Below, piece after piece: positions 1 through 8,752 of a stretch of DNA of 64,000 nucleotides; positions within the stretch are counted from its first letter, which is position 1; every line of letters starts with the position of its first letter. The notes beneath the pieces are model-generated. The model searched no databases. It was not told where the DNA came from and saw only the letters and a list, made by a program, of their open reading frames with translations. The translations under genes and the position numbers were made by a program. The DNA comes from Persicimonas caeni (GTDB lineage: Bacteria > Myxococcota_A > Bradymonadia > Bradymonadales > Bradymonadaceae): the NCBI RefSeq assembly GCF_006517175.1, contig NZ_CP041186.1, positions 3,685,074 to 3,749,073 of the forward strand, read 5' to 3'.

Positions 1-1124
1 GGGAGGTTGCGCGACGCGTAGGTGTTGCTGCGCTCGGAGTATTTGAACAGGTACGCGAAGTCGAAGCGCGTCGACTCCATCAGCTCCATCGTCTGCTCGA
101 AGTCCTCTTCGGTTTCCCCCGGAAAGCCGACGATGATGTCGGTCGACAGGGCGATGTCGGGCACCGCCGCGCGAATGTCGTCGACGAGCTGGTCGTACTC
201 TTCGCGCGTGTACTGGCGGCGCATCTCGTCGAGCATCCGGTTCGAGCCCGACTGCGCCGGCAGGTGCAGATAGTTGCAAATCTTGTCGTGCCGCGCAATC
301 GTTTCGATCAATTTCGGAGTGAAATCAGTGGGATACGGCGACGTGAACCGGATGCGCTCGATGCCCTCGATGGGCACGATCTGCTCGAGCAGGTCAGCGA
401 AGTCGACGTCCTCGTAGCGGTACGAGTTGACCGTCTGGCCCAGAAGGGTGACCTCTTTGTAGCCGCGCTCGGCCAAGTTTTCGACCTGGCGCAAGATCTC
501 GTGAGGCGGCACGCCGCGCTCGCGCCCGCGCACGAACGGCACGATGCAGAAGGTGCAGAACTTGTCGCAGCCACGCTGCACGGTGACCCATCCGCCCACG
601 CCCGGCTTTCGCTTGGGCGTCAGTCCCTCGTAGACCTCGGCCTTGTCGAGCTTGACGTCGATGACCGGATCGCGCGCCTCGCCGGTGGCCTTGTCGAGCA
701 GGGCGGGCAGCCGACGGTAGGCGTCGGGGCCGATCACCAGGTCGACGTAAGGGGCCTGATCGGTGATCTTGTCGCGCAGGTGCTCGGCCATGCAGCCGGT
801 CACACCGAGGACGAGCTCGGGCTTGTCGTTCTTGAACCGAAGCAGGTGTGAGAGCCGACCGAACACGCGATCCTCGGCGCGCTCGCGCACCGCGCAGGTG
901 TTGATCAGGATCACGTCCGCCTCTTCGAGCGACTCGGCGGAGGAGTAGCCGGTGTCGGCCAACACGCCACCCATCAGCTCGCTGTCGGCGAGGTTCATCT
1001 GACACCCGTAGGTCTCAATGAAGACCTTCTTGCCCAGCGTGCCGTCGGCCTCGGGCATGGTGTTTTTTTCGCCGTCGTGGGCGTACGGGTTCTTTGTACC
1101 TTGAGTGGTCGGCTCGGAAGTCAT
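1..1124 (-). CDS. miaB: tRNA-2-methylthio-N6-dimethylallyladenosine synthase MiaB (C-terminus cut off)
   Basis: Radical SAM methylthiotransferase that modifies A37 of tRNAs reading UNN codons. The reading frame is open to the window edge, so about 374 N-terminal residues are visible and the C-terminal part, including the TRAM domain, lies outside. The UPF0004 domain carries the three iron-sulfur cysteines in ETYGCQMN (about 41), INTCAVRE (77) and VTGCMAE (111). The radical SAM cluster motif is RGCDKFCTFC, with cysteines at about 186, 190 and 193, followed by VRGRERG as in MiaB proper. I chose the ATG at 1124. An in-frame ATG at 1058 would start just before the conserved domain and is also possible, because the first 30 residues are poorly conserved in style. 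The family call is secure. Confidence 0.95.
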   Translation of the reverse strand, partial: MTSEPTTQGTKNPYAHDGEKNTMPEADGTLGKKVFIETYGCQMNLADSELMGGVLADTGYSSAESLEEADVILINTCAVRERAEDRVFGRLSHLLRFKNDKPELVLGVTGCMAEHLRDKITDQAPYVDLVIGPDAYRRLPALLDKATGEARDPVIDVKLDKAEVYEGLTPKRKPGVGGWVTVQRGCDKFCTFCIVPFVRGRERGVPPHEILRQVENLAERGYKEVTLLGQTVNSYRYEDVDFADLLEQIVPIEGIERIRFTSPYPTDFTPKLIETIARHDKICNYLHLPAQSGSNRMLDEMRRQYTREEYDQLVDDIRAAVPDIALSTDIIVGFPGETEEDFEQTMELMESTRFDFAYLFKYSERSNTYASRNL

Positions 1125-1133
1125 TGTTGCGTC

Positions 1134-1168
1134 GGGGTTTCGGGGTTTAGGGGTCTCGGGGTCTCGGG
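1134..1168 (+). other. Regular G-tract array, candidate G-quadruplex
   Basis: On the plus strand four runs of GGGG and a final GGG occur every 8 bases (1134, 1142, 1150, 1158, 1166), separated by 4-base loops TTTC, TTTA, TCTC and TCTC. This fits the standard four-tract quadruplex pattern. It lies about 10 bases upstream of the miaB start on the template strand, so the mRNA leader would be C-rich. Confidence 0.6.
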
Positions 1169-1296
1169 ACTGCATTACAGCAAAGGCCCTGAGCCCAAAC
1201 GAAACGGGCGGGCGGTTTCTTTCCGCCAGCCCTTTCGAAACGTCGACGTAAGTTAGGTAAGTGCTGCAGTGGTGTCAATCAGACAGGGTCTGAGTG

Positions 1297-1752
1297 TCAA
1301 TCCGTGGCAGCGCCGGCGGGGAAGAGAATGGTCGAATAGAGGGTGTAGAAGTTGCGTTCGGCGTCGCGCTGGCGTCGGAAACAGGCGCAGAATTTTTGAA
1401 AACGCTCGCGGACCTCGTCGAGGGCAGCTTCGTCTCCGGAAATGGTCACCTGATCGAGCGCCTGCTTGAAGCTCTCGAAGCACTCCAAGAGCTCGGCGTT
1501 GTGCTCGTTGATCTCGGCGACCTCCTCGAGGGTCTCGCCGAGTACGCGAGTGGCTTGTTGCAAGAGCACGCGTTGCTCGTCTTCGACGTAACCGTGGAGC
1601 ATCTTGCCCATCTGTTCGGTCCACGGTTTGAGCTGAGCGAATAACTCGTCGTCGGTCTTATCCGTTTGTGCCGATTCGAGACGCCCGCGCATCAGCGAGA
1701 TATTGGCGTCGAGTTTGGCGTGCTGCGACGTAAGATTCGACGGTAGTGCCAT
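1297..1752 (-). CDS. Small helical protein resembling a hemerythrin HHE domain
   Basis: A 151-residue all-helical protein. The spacing of QHAKLD, LHGYVEDEQ and EHNAELLE resembles the H, HxxxE and HxxxE ligand helices of hemerythrin-like HHE domains, which bind a di-iron centre. In the last helix the expected histidine appears to be glutamine (FRRQRDAERN), so metal binding may be incomplete. The start is set at the ATG at 1752 because a strong AAGGAGG ribosome site lies just upstream; a longer in-frame extension to 1884 lacks such a site. It stands alone between miaB and mglA. The hemerythrin relation is a judgement from pattern only; a generic coiled-helix protein is the alternative. Confidence 0.6.
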   Translation of the reverse strand: MALPSNLTSQHAKLDANISLMRGRLESAQTDKTDDELFAQLKPWTEQMGKMLHGYVEDEQRVLLQQATRVLGETLEEVAEINEHNAELLECFESFKQALDQVTISGDEAALDEVRERFQKFCACFRRQRDAERNFYTLYSTILFPAGAATD

Positions 1753-1937
1753 GTCCCACCTCCTTGGTGAATTGGTCCGGCGAAGAGCGCGCTCGTATGG
1801 CGGCGCGTAGATGATTTCTACGCGGTGCCACTTAGAGATCGCACCACTCCAGAACCTCTTGTCTGGTCGATCGCCCCCATACAACGTTACTACGTAGGTG
1901 TGAAAGTCTAGTAAAAACGGAGCGTTTTTTCAACGAC

Positions 1938-1968
1938 AAAAGGCCTGCCGGAGATCGGCAGGCCTTTT
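1938..1968 (-). terminator. Intrinsic terminator after mglA
   Basis: A near-perfect inverted repeat (AAAGGCCTGCCG with CGGCAGGCCTTT, five-base loop) lies 24 bases past the mglA stop. Read on the minus strand it is followed by TTTTGT and then, a little further on, a run of A, as expected for a factor-independent terminator; it could act in both directions. Confidence 0.75.
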
Positions 1969-1991
1969 GAAATGTGTTCGTCGATGGATGC

Positions 1992-2591
1992 TTATTGCTT
2001 CTTCTTTTTGAGCTCCATCAAGATCTGCTTGACCACTGCTTTGAGGGTTTCGAAGACGCCCGGGCCGTCCGGGGCGACCGCGCAGGCCTCGAAGTCGGGG
2101 TACTTGCCCTCGGGGTTGAGATCCTCGCGCAGCTCTTCGAGCGGCATGGCCGTGGGAAGGTCGCGCTTGTTGTACTGGATGACGAACGGGATCTTGTCGA
2201 TGTCGTAGCCGTACTCCTGGAGGTTCTCTTTGAGGTCCTCCATGGAGATGATATTCGCCTCTTTACGGGCGCGCTGGCTGTCGGCGACGAAGATGACGCC
2301 GTCGGCGCCCTTCATGATGAGCTTACGGCTGGCGCTGTAGAAGAGCTGGCCGGGCACCGAGTAAAGGTGCAGGCGAGTCTTGAACCCGCGAATCGCCGGA
2401 AGGCTCAGCGGCAGGAAGTCGAAAAAGAGGGTACGCTCCTGCTTGGTCTCCAGGTTGATCAGCTTGCCACGGGCATCCGGATTGGTTCCCGAATAGATGA
2501 ATTTGATGTTCGTCGTTTTACCGCAGAGACCCGGACCGTAATACACGATCTTGAGGATGATCTCTCGCTGAGCGTAGTTGATGAACGACAT
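1992..2591 (-). CDS. mglA: Polarity GTPase MglA
   Basis: Small Ras-like GTPase of 199 residues that sets the leading cell pole and controls gliding or type IV pilus motility in Myxococcus. The P-loop is YYGPGLCGKTTN (about residues 18-28), with the non-canonical glycine-leucine-cysteine stretch typical of MglA. The switch region and G3 appear in LHLYSVPGQ, and the NKxD-type specificity motif is IQYNKRDL (about 140). Length and sequence style fit the Myxococcus protein closely. It lies about 170 bases downstream of mglB on the same strand, so the two are probably co-transcribed, and the 1938-1968 hairpin ends the unit. Confidence 0.96.
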   Translation of the reverse strand: MSFINYAQREIILKIVYYGPGLCGKTTNIKFIYSGTNPDARGKLINLETKQERTLFFDFLPLSLPAIRGFKTRLHLYSVPGQLFYSASRKLIMKGADGVIFVADSQRARKEANIISMEDLKENLQEYGYDIDKIPFVIQYNKRDLPTAMPLEELREDLNPEGKYPDFEACAVAPDGPGVFETLKAVVKQILMELKKKKQ

Positions 2592-2758
2592 AAGAACCTT
2601 TCTCGTGGCCGAGCTTGGCTGTGGGAGACAGCTCGTCGAATTTCCTCAGGATTTTCCAGCGTTCAGGCGAGTCTGAAGACCCGCTTCGTGTCGGTGACCG
2701 CGACGCTTGCGTTATATCATGCCCGCGCGCCGTGTCACATTCTTTTCTTGATCGCTCG

Positions 2759-3250
2759 CTAGAACGTATCGTTAAACAGGCTGTCGATGTCGTCGTCGGT
2801 GATATCTCCGAAGATATCGACGTCGTCGTTGCCTGCGGCCGCCTTCTTCTCGAGTGAGTCGAGCACGTCTTCCATCTGGGTGTACGCGCGCTTGACGCGC
2901 AGCCGCACCAGGCCCAGGCTCGAGCGCTCATCGAAGATCACCACCAAGATCAGCTGACTGCGAATCAGCGACACATGTAGGTGGTTCCTCGTGCCCTCGT
3001 GGAAGTGGACGGGAAACTCTTCTTCGCCGAGCATGTCGGCCAACCCACCAGTAGCCGCAGTCGCGCCAGCGACCAGCGAGGCCAACCCGGTGGTGTCGAT
3101 GCCGGACGTTTCTCCGGTAGCTGCAATAAGCTGACCGTCGGGGTCGACGATGAAGATGGCTTTCGCGAGGGCGTCACGCACCAGCTGCTCACAAATACCT
3201 TTGAGCTGGTTCGCTTCCTCCTCGTAAATCACCATCTGACCACTGACCAT
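2759..3250 (-). CDS. mglB: MglA GTPase-activating protein MglB (roadblock/LC7)
   Basis: Roadblock/LC7-domain protein of 163 residues that stimulates GTP hydrolysis by MglA and restricts it to one pole. Recognisable blocks are IVDPDGQLIAATG, the GIDTTGLASLVAG stretch, EEEFPVHFHEGTRN and VVIFDERSSLGLVRLRVK. The acidic C-terminal tail ending DDDIDSLFNDTF matches the tail style of Myxococcus MglB. The ATG at 3250 has a GAGGAG ribosome site a few bases upstream; an internal ATG at 3235 (MVIYEEE) is less well placed. Partner of the mglA gene directly downstream. Confidence 0.96.
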   Translation of the reverse strand: MVSGQMVIYEEEANQLKGICEQLVRDALAKAIFIVDPDGQLIAATGETSGIDTTGLASLVAGATAATGGLADMLGEEEFPVHFHEGTRNHLHVSLIRSQLILVVIFDERSSLGLVRLRVKRAYTQMEDVLDSLEKKAAAGNDDVDIFGDITDDDIDSLFNDTF

Positions 3251-3418
3251 AGAGGAACTCCTCAGGGATCTTCAGACTTCAAGTGTCACACAATCGACAG
3301 GCACCGCAGAGCCAGCTTCGCTGCCGCAGAGCCACCTCTTGGCAGCACGTTCATGTTCTGCGAAAACCGATTCTGCAACGACCGTAACACACAATGCAAA
3401 CAGTGCGCAATTCTGGCA

Positions 3419-4033
3419 TTACAGATCGCGACGTTCCATGAGCGCACGCGACAGCGTCGACTTGTCGGTATACTCCAGCTCACTGCCGATGGGCACCCCG
3501 GAGGCGATCCGGCTGACCCGAATCCCCAGGGGTTTGATGAGCTTGGAAAGGTACAAAGAGGTCGCTTCGCCGTCGACGGAGGGGCTAGTGGCGATGATGA
3601 TCTCATCGACCGCCGCGTCACCGTTGGCCGCGGGCGATTCCAACCGCTTCAACAACTCGCGGATATGCACGTCATCGGGGCCGATCCCCTCCAGGGGGCT
3701 GATCAACCCGTGCAGCACGTGGTAGCTGCCGGTAAACTCGCCGGTATTCTCGATCGCGCGCAGATCGGGGGTGTTCTCGACCACGCAGATCACCGAGTGA
3801 TCGCGGCGCTGGGACTGACACACCGAGCAGAGTCGCTCGTCGGTCAGGTTGCAGCAGCGCTCACACAGGCCCACCTTCTCTTTGACCTCGACCAGCGCCT
3901 GAGCCAACTCGTTGGCGATCTCGTCGGGCTGGTTGAGGATGAAGAAGGCGAGCCTGCTGGCGGTGCGCTCACCGACGCCGGGAAGCTTGGTGAACGCGCT
4001 GACGAGTCTCGTAATGGGATCGGTAGACTTCAT
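3419..4033 (-). CDS. recR: Recombination mediator protein RecR
   Basis: 204 residues, the normal length for RecR, which acts with RecO and RecF to load RecA at gapped DNA. The N-terminal helix-hairpin-helix region contains KLPGVGERTASRLAF. A four-cysteine zinc finger follows (CERCCNLTDERLCSVC, about 57-73) and then a Toprim domain beginning VICVVENTPDLRAIE. The gene follows ybaB by 10 bases on the same strand, the usual ybaB-recR pairing; the normally adjacent dnaX is not upstream here. About 170 bases separate its stop from the mglB start, so mglBA probably has its own promoter. Confidence 0.96.
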   Translation of the reverse strand: MKSTDPITRLVSAFTKLPGVGERTASRLAFFILNQPDEIANELAQALVEVKEKVGLCERCCNLTDERLCSVCQSQRRDHSVICVVENTPDLRAIENTGEFTGSYHVLHGLISPLEGIGPDDVHIRELLKRLESPAANGDAAVDEIIIATSPSVDGEATSLYLSKLIKPLGIRVSRIASGVPIGSELEYTDKSTLSRALMERRDL

Positions 4034-4043
4034 CGAGTCCTTC

Positions 4044-4358
4044 TTAGAACAGACCCGGAATGCTCATGCCGCCGGTGATCTTCTCGATCTCCTCGTTCAT
4101 CATGTCGCCGGCGAGCTTCATGGCCTGATTGACCGCGCCCACGACCATTTCCTGGAGCATCTCGACGTCTTCGGGATCGACGACTTCCGGGTCGATTTTG
4201 ACTTCCAAAAGTTCCTGATCGCCAGTGACCACCGCGGTGACCATGCCACCACCGGTGGAGGCCTCGATCTTCTTTTCGGCCATTTCTTCTTGGACTTTGG
4301 CGATCTTGCCCTGCATCTGCTGGGCCTGGCGAACGATGTTGTTGAAGCCGCCTTTCAT
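4044..4358 (-). CDS. ybaB: YbaB/EbfC nucleoid-associated protein
   Basis: 104 residues with the classic start MKGGFNNIVRQAQQMQ, a lysine/glutamate-rich helix, a VTGDQELLEVKIDPEV strand block and a C-terminal helical region ending GGMSIPGLF. Members form tweezers-like dimers that bind DNA and are nearly always encoded beside recR, as here (10-base gap). The upstream side is a 270-base intergenic region filled by a palindromic repeat, so this pair is separated from any dnaX gene. Confidence 0.94.
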   Translation of the reverse strand: MKGGFNNIVRQAQQMQGKIAKVQEEMAEKKIEASTGGGMVTAVVTGDQELLEVKIDPEVVDPEDVEMLQEMVVGAVNQAMKLAGDMMNEEIEKITGGMSIPGLF

Positions 4359-4459
4359 GTCGGTGTTCCTTGTGAAGTTGGTTGAGATTTGTGGGTTCGT
4401 TTGATCGTGGTGGCTTTATAATAGCGCTGTGTCGCGGGTGTAAAGCGTAGCTTTTCGGT

Positions 4460-4612
4460 GCCCCCCATCCGCCCTTCGCTTCGCTCCGGGCACCTTCCCC
4501 CGGGGGAAGGGATGCCCTCGCCAGAAAGCTACCACTGTGGTTCTCGCAACAGCATCCCTTCCCCTCGGGGAAGGTGGCTCGCGCGCGGTTTAGCGCGAGG
4601 CGGATGGGGGGC
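4460..4612. repeat. Palindromic intergenic repeat, family 1 copy A
   Basis: A 153-base imperfect palindrome with 14-base perfect outer arms (GCCCCCCATCCGCC and its complement) and inner arms GGCACCTTCCCC / GGGGAAGGTGGC. It fills the gap between ybaB and the M20 gene. It resembles the other family 1 copies in combining a CCATCCGCC/CCCTCCGCC-type block with a GGCACCTTCCCC-type hairpin. Confidence 0.8.
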
Positions 4613-4628
4613 GTCGCATAGCTGCGGG

Positions 4629-5849
4629 TCACTCTCTTTCCCACCCTTTCGCCACATCCAACAACATCATCGCAAACCGCTCGACCCCAAACCCCAGACA
4701 CCGCTCGTCGACGTCGAAGTTGGGGGTGTGCAGCGCGTTGACGATGCCTTCGCGCTCGTTGCGGATGCCCAAAAAGAAGTAGCAGCCGGGGATGCGCCGC
4801 GAGAAGGCGGCGAAGTCCTCGGCGCCCAGTTGCGGCTCGTGGGGCACGATTTCATCCGTGCCAAAGCGCTCCTCGAGGGCTCGGACCGCGCGCGCCTCCA
4901 GGCGGCTATCGTTGATGACGGGGCGCGCGCCGGCGGTGAATTTCACCTCACAGGAAGCGCCGAAACCCTCGCAAATATTCCGCGCCAGCCGCCCGATTTC
5001 CTCCTTGGCCTGCGCCGACACCTCCGTCGACAGGGAGCGCAAAATCCCAGTCAGCTTGGCGTCCTCGGCCAAGATATTGTACGAGTTTCCGGCTTCGATT
5101 TTGCCGATGGTGACCACACACGCTTGGCGCGCATCGACGCGTCGGCTGACCACCGACTGCAGCGCCGTGACCAGATGGCTGGCTACGAGCACGGCGTCGA
5201 CGCCCTCGTGCGGATAGGCGCCGTGGGCTTTCTTGCCGCGCACCTCGATCTCGACGAGGTCCGAGCCCGCCCACACCCCGCCGCCGGTGTAGCCGATCTT
5301 GCCGACCTCGAGGGTGGGCATGCAGTGGGCGGCGAAGACGGCGTCGACTTTCGGGGCTTCGAGCACGCCGGCCTGGGCCATCTTCTCGGCGCCGACCGGC
5401 TCGTCGACAGGGCTTGCCTCCTCGGCGGGCTGGAAGATGAATTTGACCCGCCCGTGCAGCTCGTCTCGCCGCGCGTGCATCTGCTCGGCCAATCCCAGCG
5501 TCACCGTGGTGTGCACGTCGTGGCCGCAGGCGTGCATCACCCCGTCGTTTTGGCTGCGGTAGGAGACCTCGTTGATCTCCTGGATGGGCAGCGCGTCGAT
5601 GTCGCCACGCCAGCCCAACGTCGGCCCGTCGTGAGCCCCCTCGACGACGGCGACCACTCCCGTGTCGGCGATGCGTTTGACGTCGGTGATGCCAATCTTT
5701 GCGAGCTGCTCCTCGATGTAGCGCGCCGTCTGCTCCTCCTCGTTGGAGAGCTCCGGGTGGGCGTGCAGGTGGCGGCGGCGCTCGATGAGCTGGCCGAGGG
5801 TCTTGTCATCGAGGGTGGTTTCTGGGAATTCTGAAGATATGCCGGTCAT
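4629..5849 (-). CDS. M20-family amidohydrolase / peptidase
   Basis: 406 residues of the M20D aminoacylase/hippurate hydrolase type, a cytoplasmic zinc- or manganese-dependent enzyme that removes N-acyl groups from amino acids or related amides. Visible motifs: RRHLHAHPELSNEE near the N-terminus, GWRGDIDALPI, the metal ligands MHACGHDVHT, the catalytic FQPAEEA, and the C-terminal NALHTPNF histidine. The dimerisation lid lies between about 180 and 300. The start is the ATG at 5849, which has GGAG upstream and begins directly before the family N-terminus; the longer frame to 6056 runs back over the divergent lipoprotein start. The exact substrate cannot be told from sequence. Confidence 0.9.
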   Translation of the reverse strand: MTGISSEFPETTLDDKTLGQLIERRRHLHAHPELSNEEEQTARYIEEQLAKIGITDVKRIADTGVVAVVEGAHDGPTLGWRGDIDALPIQEINEVSYRSQNDGVMHACGHDVHTTVTLGLAEQMHARRDELHGRVKFIFQPAEEASPVDEPVGAEKMAQAGVLEAPKVDAVFAAHCMPTLEVGKIGYTGGGVWAGSDLVEIEVRGKKAHGAYPHEGVDAVLVASHLVTALQSVVSRRVDARQACVVTIGKIEAGNSYNILAEDAKLTGILRSLSTEVSAQAKEEIGRLARNICEGFGASCEVKFTAGARPVINDSRLEARAVRALEERFGTDEIVPHEPQLGAEDFAAFSRRIPGCYFFLGIRNEREGIVNALHTPNFDVDERCLGFGVERFAMMLLDVAKGWERE

Positions 5850-5967
5850 GGTGCGTCTCCGGGGGTGGACAACTCGTGCGCTGCGGGCGACGATAGATGA
5901 GCTACCTGTTATACACAATCCGTACTGTCTGCTCGAAGGCGTTGGGCGTGCGGCTCGAGGCTTGGTG

Positions 5968-6852
5968 ATGAGGTTTGAGATGTTTGGAACGTGGAAAACG
6001 AGTCTTGGTGCGGCAACCGTGCTCGTTGCCTTGTCGCTGCTGGCCGGTTGCACCACCTCGATGACCTACACGACGCACCCGCAGACGCTCGAGCCCGGCG
6101 AATGGCAGGGGTCGGTGGCGATGCAGGGAAGCGCCAACACCAACGTGATCACCGAGTACCAAGAGTCGGTCAACCTGGCCAAAGAGCGCATCAAAAACGC
6201 CAACGAGCAGGGAAGCACCCTGAGCGAACGAGAGTACCGCCAGGCGCTCGACTCGGCGCTCGCCTTCATGCTGTTCAAGCCGGCGTTCGCCACCGAGTTC
6301 GCCGCGCGCGTGGGCGTGGTCGAGGGGATCGACGTAGGCGTTCGCTACAACGGCGCCTCCTTCAAGGGCGACGTCAAAGGCCGGCTGTGGCAGTCGGCCG
6401 ACGAGCGGCGCGTGCTGTCGGTCATGGCCGGCGTGGGTCGCCAGACCATCGATCTGCCCTTCAAGCTCAAGTACCTGACGCTGACTGAGTTCAAGCGCAC
6501 CGACGCCGACCTGGCGCTGATGTTCGGCATGGAGCCGTTTTCGTTTCTTCGGTTCTACGCCGGCCCACGCATGATCGTTTCGTGGGTCAGCGCCGAGCCG
6601 GTCATCGACCCGGAGTTGCTCGATGTGGCCCCTTCGGAGTACGCCGACTACGCGCCGGTCAAGTACTTCCAGGATGAGACGATCGTGTATGGCGGGGCGA
6701 CCACCGGCATCATGCTCGGCTACGAGTGGATCTGGGTGAATTTGGAACTAACGGGCATGTACATGGCGTTCACTCCTACGGTACTCGAGGAGACCCGCAA
6801 CTTGAGCGGGTTTCAGCTCGCGCCGGTGGCGGGGGTGATGCTCGAATTCTAA
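5968..6852 (+). CDS. Outer-membrane-type lipoprotein of unknown function
   Basis: 294 residues with a lipoprotein signal: the hydrophobic stretch ends in LSLLAGC, the cysteine being the lipidation site. The mature part looks beta-rich with alternating aromatic and polar residues (for example RFYAGPRMIVSW, GYEWIWVNLELTGMY) and ends in phenylalanine (GVMLEF), which suggests an outer-membrane-associated beta structure. No family recognised. Start ATG 5968 follows GAGG; ATG 5980 is an equally plausible alternative that also gives a good signal peptide. It is divergent from the M20 gene with only 118 bases between, so both promoters share that gap. recQ begins 16 bases downstream. Confidence 0.75.
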   Translation: MRFEMFGTWKTSLGAATVLVALSLLAGCTTSMTYTTHPQTLEPGEWQGSVAMQGSANTNVITEYQESVNLAKERIKNANEQGSTLSEREYRQALDSALAFMLFKPAFATEFAARVGVVEGIDVGVRYNGASFKGDVKGRLWQSADERRVLSVMAGVGRQTIDLPFKLKYLTLTEFKRTDADLALMFGMEPFSFLRFYAGPRMIVSWVSAEPVIDPELLDVAPSEYADYAPVKYFQDETIVYGGATTGIMLGYEWIWVNLELTGMYMAFTPTVLEETRNLSGFQLAPVAGVMLEF

Positions 6853-6868
6853 CCACGACGAACACCGC

Positions 6869-8752
6869 ATGGACGCACAACCTACCAGCCCAGCACACGA
6901 CGTGCAGGCAGCTCTCAAAGAGCATTTCGGCTTCGACGACTTTCGCCCCGGCCAACGCGACATCGTCGAAGCCGTCTTGGCCGGGCACGACGTGTTGGCC
7001 GTGATGCCCACCGGCTCGGGCAAGAGCCTGTGCTACCAGCTTCCCGCCTGCATGCTCGACGGCACGGCGCTGGTCATCTCCCCGCTGATCGCCTTGATGA
7101 AAGACCAGGTCGACGCGCTCGCCGAATTCGGCGTGGCGGCCACGCTGATCAACTCGTCGATCGCCTACGCCGAGCAGCAAGAACGGCTGCGCAAGATGGC
7201 CCGGGGGGAGTACGACCTCGTCTACGTCGCCCCCGAGCGCTTCCGAAACGACGCCTTTCGACGGGCGCTCTCGGAGGCCAAGATCGGTCTGATCGCCGTC
7301 GACGAGGCCCATTGCATCAGCCAGTGGGGCCACGACTTTCGCCCCGACTATCTCGACATCGGCGACATCCGCGCCGAGGTGGGCCATCCGGTGATGATGG
7401 CCCTCACCGCCACGGCGACCACGCTGGTGCAGCGCGACATCCTCGACCAGCTGGGCATGGACGACGCCGAGGTGATCGTGTCGGGTTTCGAGCGGCCGAA
7501 TCTGTTCTACGAAGTAGTCGAAACGATCGGGCAACAAGAGAAGATCGGGCGCATCGAAAAGCTCTTGAACCATCGGCGAGGCGAGTCGGTGGTCGTCTAC
7601 TGTGCGACGCGTCGGCAGGTCGAAGAGGTCTCGCGCAGCCTGGAGTCGCGCGGCTGGCTCGCCGCGGGCTACCACGCAGGCTTGTCGGACCGGCAGCGCG
7701 CGAGCATCCAGGATGCGTTCATGGCCGGCGACCTGCCCGTGCTGGTCGCCACCAACGCCTTTGGCATGGGCGTCGACAAGTCCGACGTGCGCGCCATCGT
7801 CCACTACAATATCCCCGGCAGCCTCGAGGCATACTACCAGGAGGCCGGCCGCGCAGGGCGCGACGGCGAGCCCGCCGAGTGCGTGGTGCTCTACAACAGC
7901 CGCGATGCGGGCATCCACGAGTTCTTCACGGAGAATTCGTTTCCCCAAAAAGAGATCGTCGAGCGGGTCTGGCTGCTCCTGTTCAAGCGCGGCATGGGCC
8001 GCCACGACCTGGGCGCCGAGCAGATCTGCGACCACCTCAACCGCGCCGGGCACTCCAAGCGCATCCACCCCTGGGCGGTCGAGACCGCGCTCAGGCTGCT
8101 CGACGGGGGCGGTCACCTCCGAACAGGCACTGACGCCGGCTACGACTGGGTCGAGGTGCTCGACCGCGCCCGGCTTCGCGACCTGCGCGTCGACTGGGAC
8201 AAACTCGCCAGCCAACGCAAGCTCGGCAAGCGCCAGCTAGAAGACGTCGAGATGTACGCGACCGGGCGCGGCTGTCGACAGACCTATTTGCTCAACTATT
8301 TTAACAGCCGGCCGAGCTACAAGGGTGGCTGCGGCCACTGTGACAGCTGCTGCGGGCGGCCCGACTACGCCCGCAGCCCCGACGGCATGATCTCTCCCAT
8401 CGACGCCGAGGATTCCGCCGAGACGATCGTGCGTAAGATCTTGAGTGGCGTGGCCCGCGCCCGCCAGCACGCCACGCCGGTTCGGGTGGCGGCGATGCTG
8501 CGCGGCTCGCGGTCCGTCGAACTCAGGCGCCTGGGGCTGTCGAAGATGTCGACCTACGGCATCCTCGAGTACATGAACCAACAAGACCTGGTCGACCTGC
8601 TCGACGATTGCGTCGAAGAGGGCCTCGTCGAGAGCGCGCGCCGAAAGCGCATCGCGCTGACCGACGCCGGCGTCGAGGTCATGAAGGGCGCGGCGAGCGT
8701 GCCGGTAGGAATCGAGAGACACTTGGAGAGAAGGCTTCTGGAGGAAGCGTGA
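6869..8752 (+). CDS. recQ: ATP-dependent DNA helicase RecQ (full length)
   Basis: 627 residues. Superfamily 2 helicase unwinding DNA 3'-5' in recombination and repair. Walker A MPTGSGKS is at about 46-53, the DEAH box IAVDEAHCISQWGHDFRP at about 143, motif III TATAT, and motifs V/VI FGMGVDK and QEAGRAGRDGE. The RecQ zinc domain cysteines lie in GRGCRQTYLL and CGHCDSC. A winged-helix/RQC-like region and a further helical tail follow. This is the longer of two RecQ paralogs in the window (the other is at 31669). Its stop codon overlaps the GTG start of the next gene. Confidence 0.95.
   Translation: MDAQPTSPAHDVQAALKEHFGFDDFRPGQRDIVEAVLAGHDVLAVMPTGSGKSLCYQLPACMLDGTALVISPLIALMKDQVDALAEFGVAATLINSSIAYAEQQERLRKMARGEYDLVYVAPERFRNDAFRRALSEAKIGLIAVDEAHCISQWGHDFRPDYLDIGDIRAEVGHPVMMALTATATTLVQRDILDQLGMDDAEVIVSGFERPNLFYEVVETIGQQEKIGRIEKLLNHRRGESVVVYCATRRQVEEVSRSLESRGWLAAGYHAGLSDRQRASIQDAFMAGDLPVLVATNAFGMGVDKSDVRAIVHYNIPGSLEAYYQEAGRAGRDGEPAECVVLYNSRDAGIHEFFTENSFPQKEIVERVWLLLFKRGMGRHDLGAEQICDHLNRAGHSKRIHPWAVETALRLLDGGGHLRTGTDAGYDWVEVLDRARLRDLRVDWDKLASQRKLGKRQLEDVEMYATGRGCRQTYLLNYFNSRPSYKGGCGHCDSCCGRPDYARSPDGMISPIDAEDSAETIVRKILSGVARARQHATPVRVAAMLRGSRSVELRRLGLSKMSTYGILEYMNQQDLVDLLDDCVEEGLVESARRKRIALTDAGVEVMKGAASVPVGIERHLERRLLEEA

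Noticed and set aside
5743-5967. 75-residue N-terminal extension of the lipoprotein at 5968
   Set aside because: It overlaps the start of the divergent M20 gene and would bury the lipoprotein signal peptide inside the protein.
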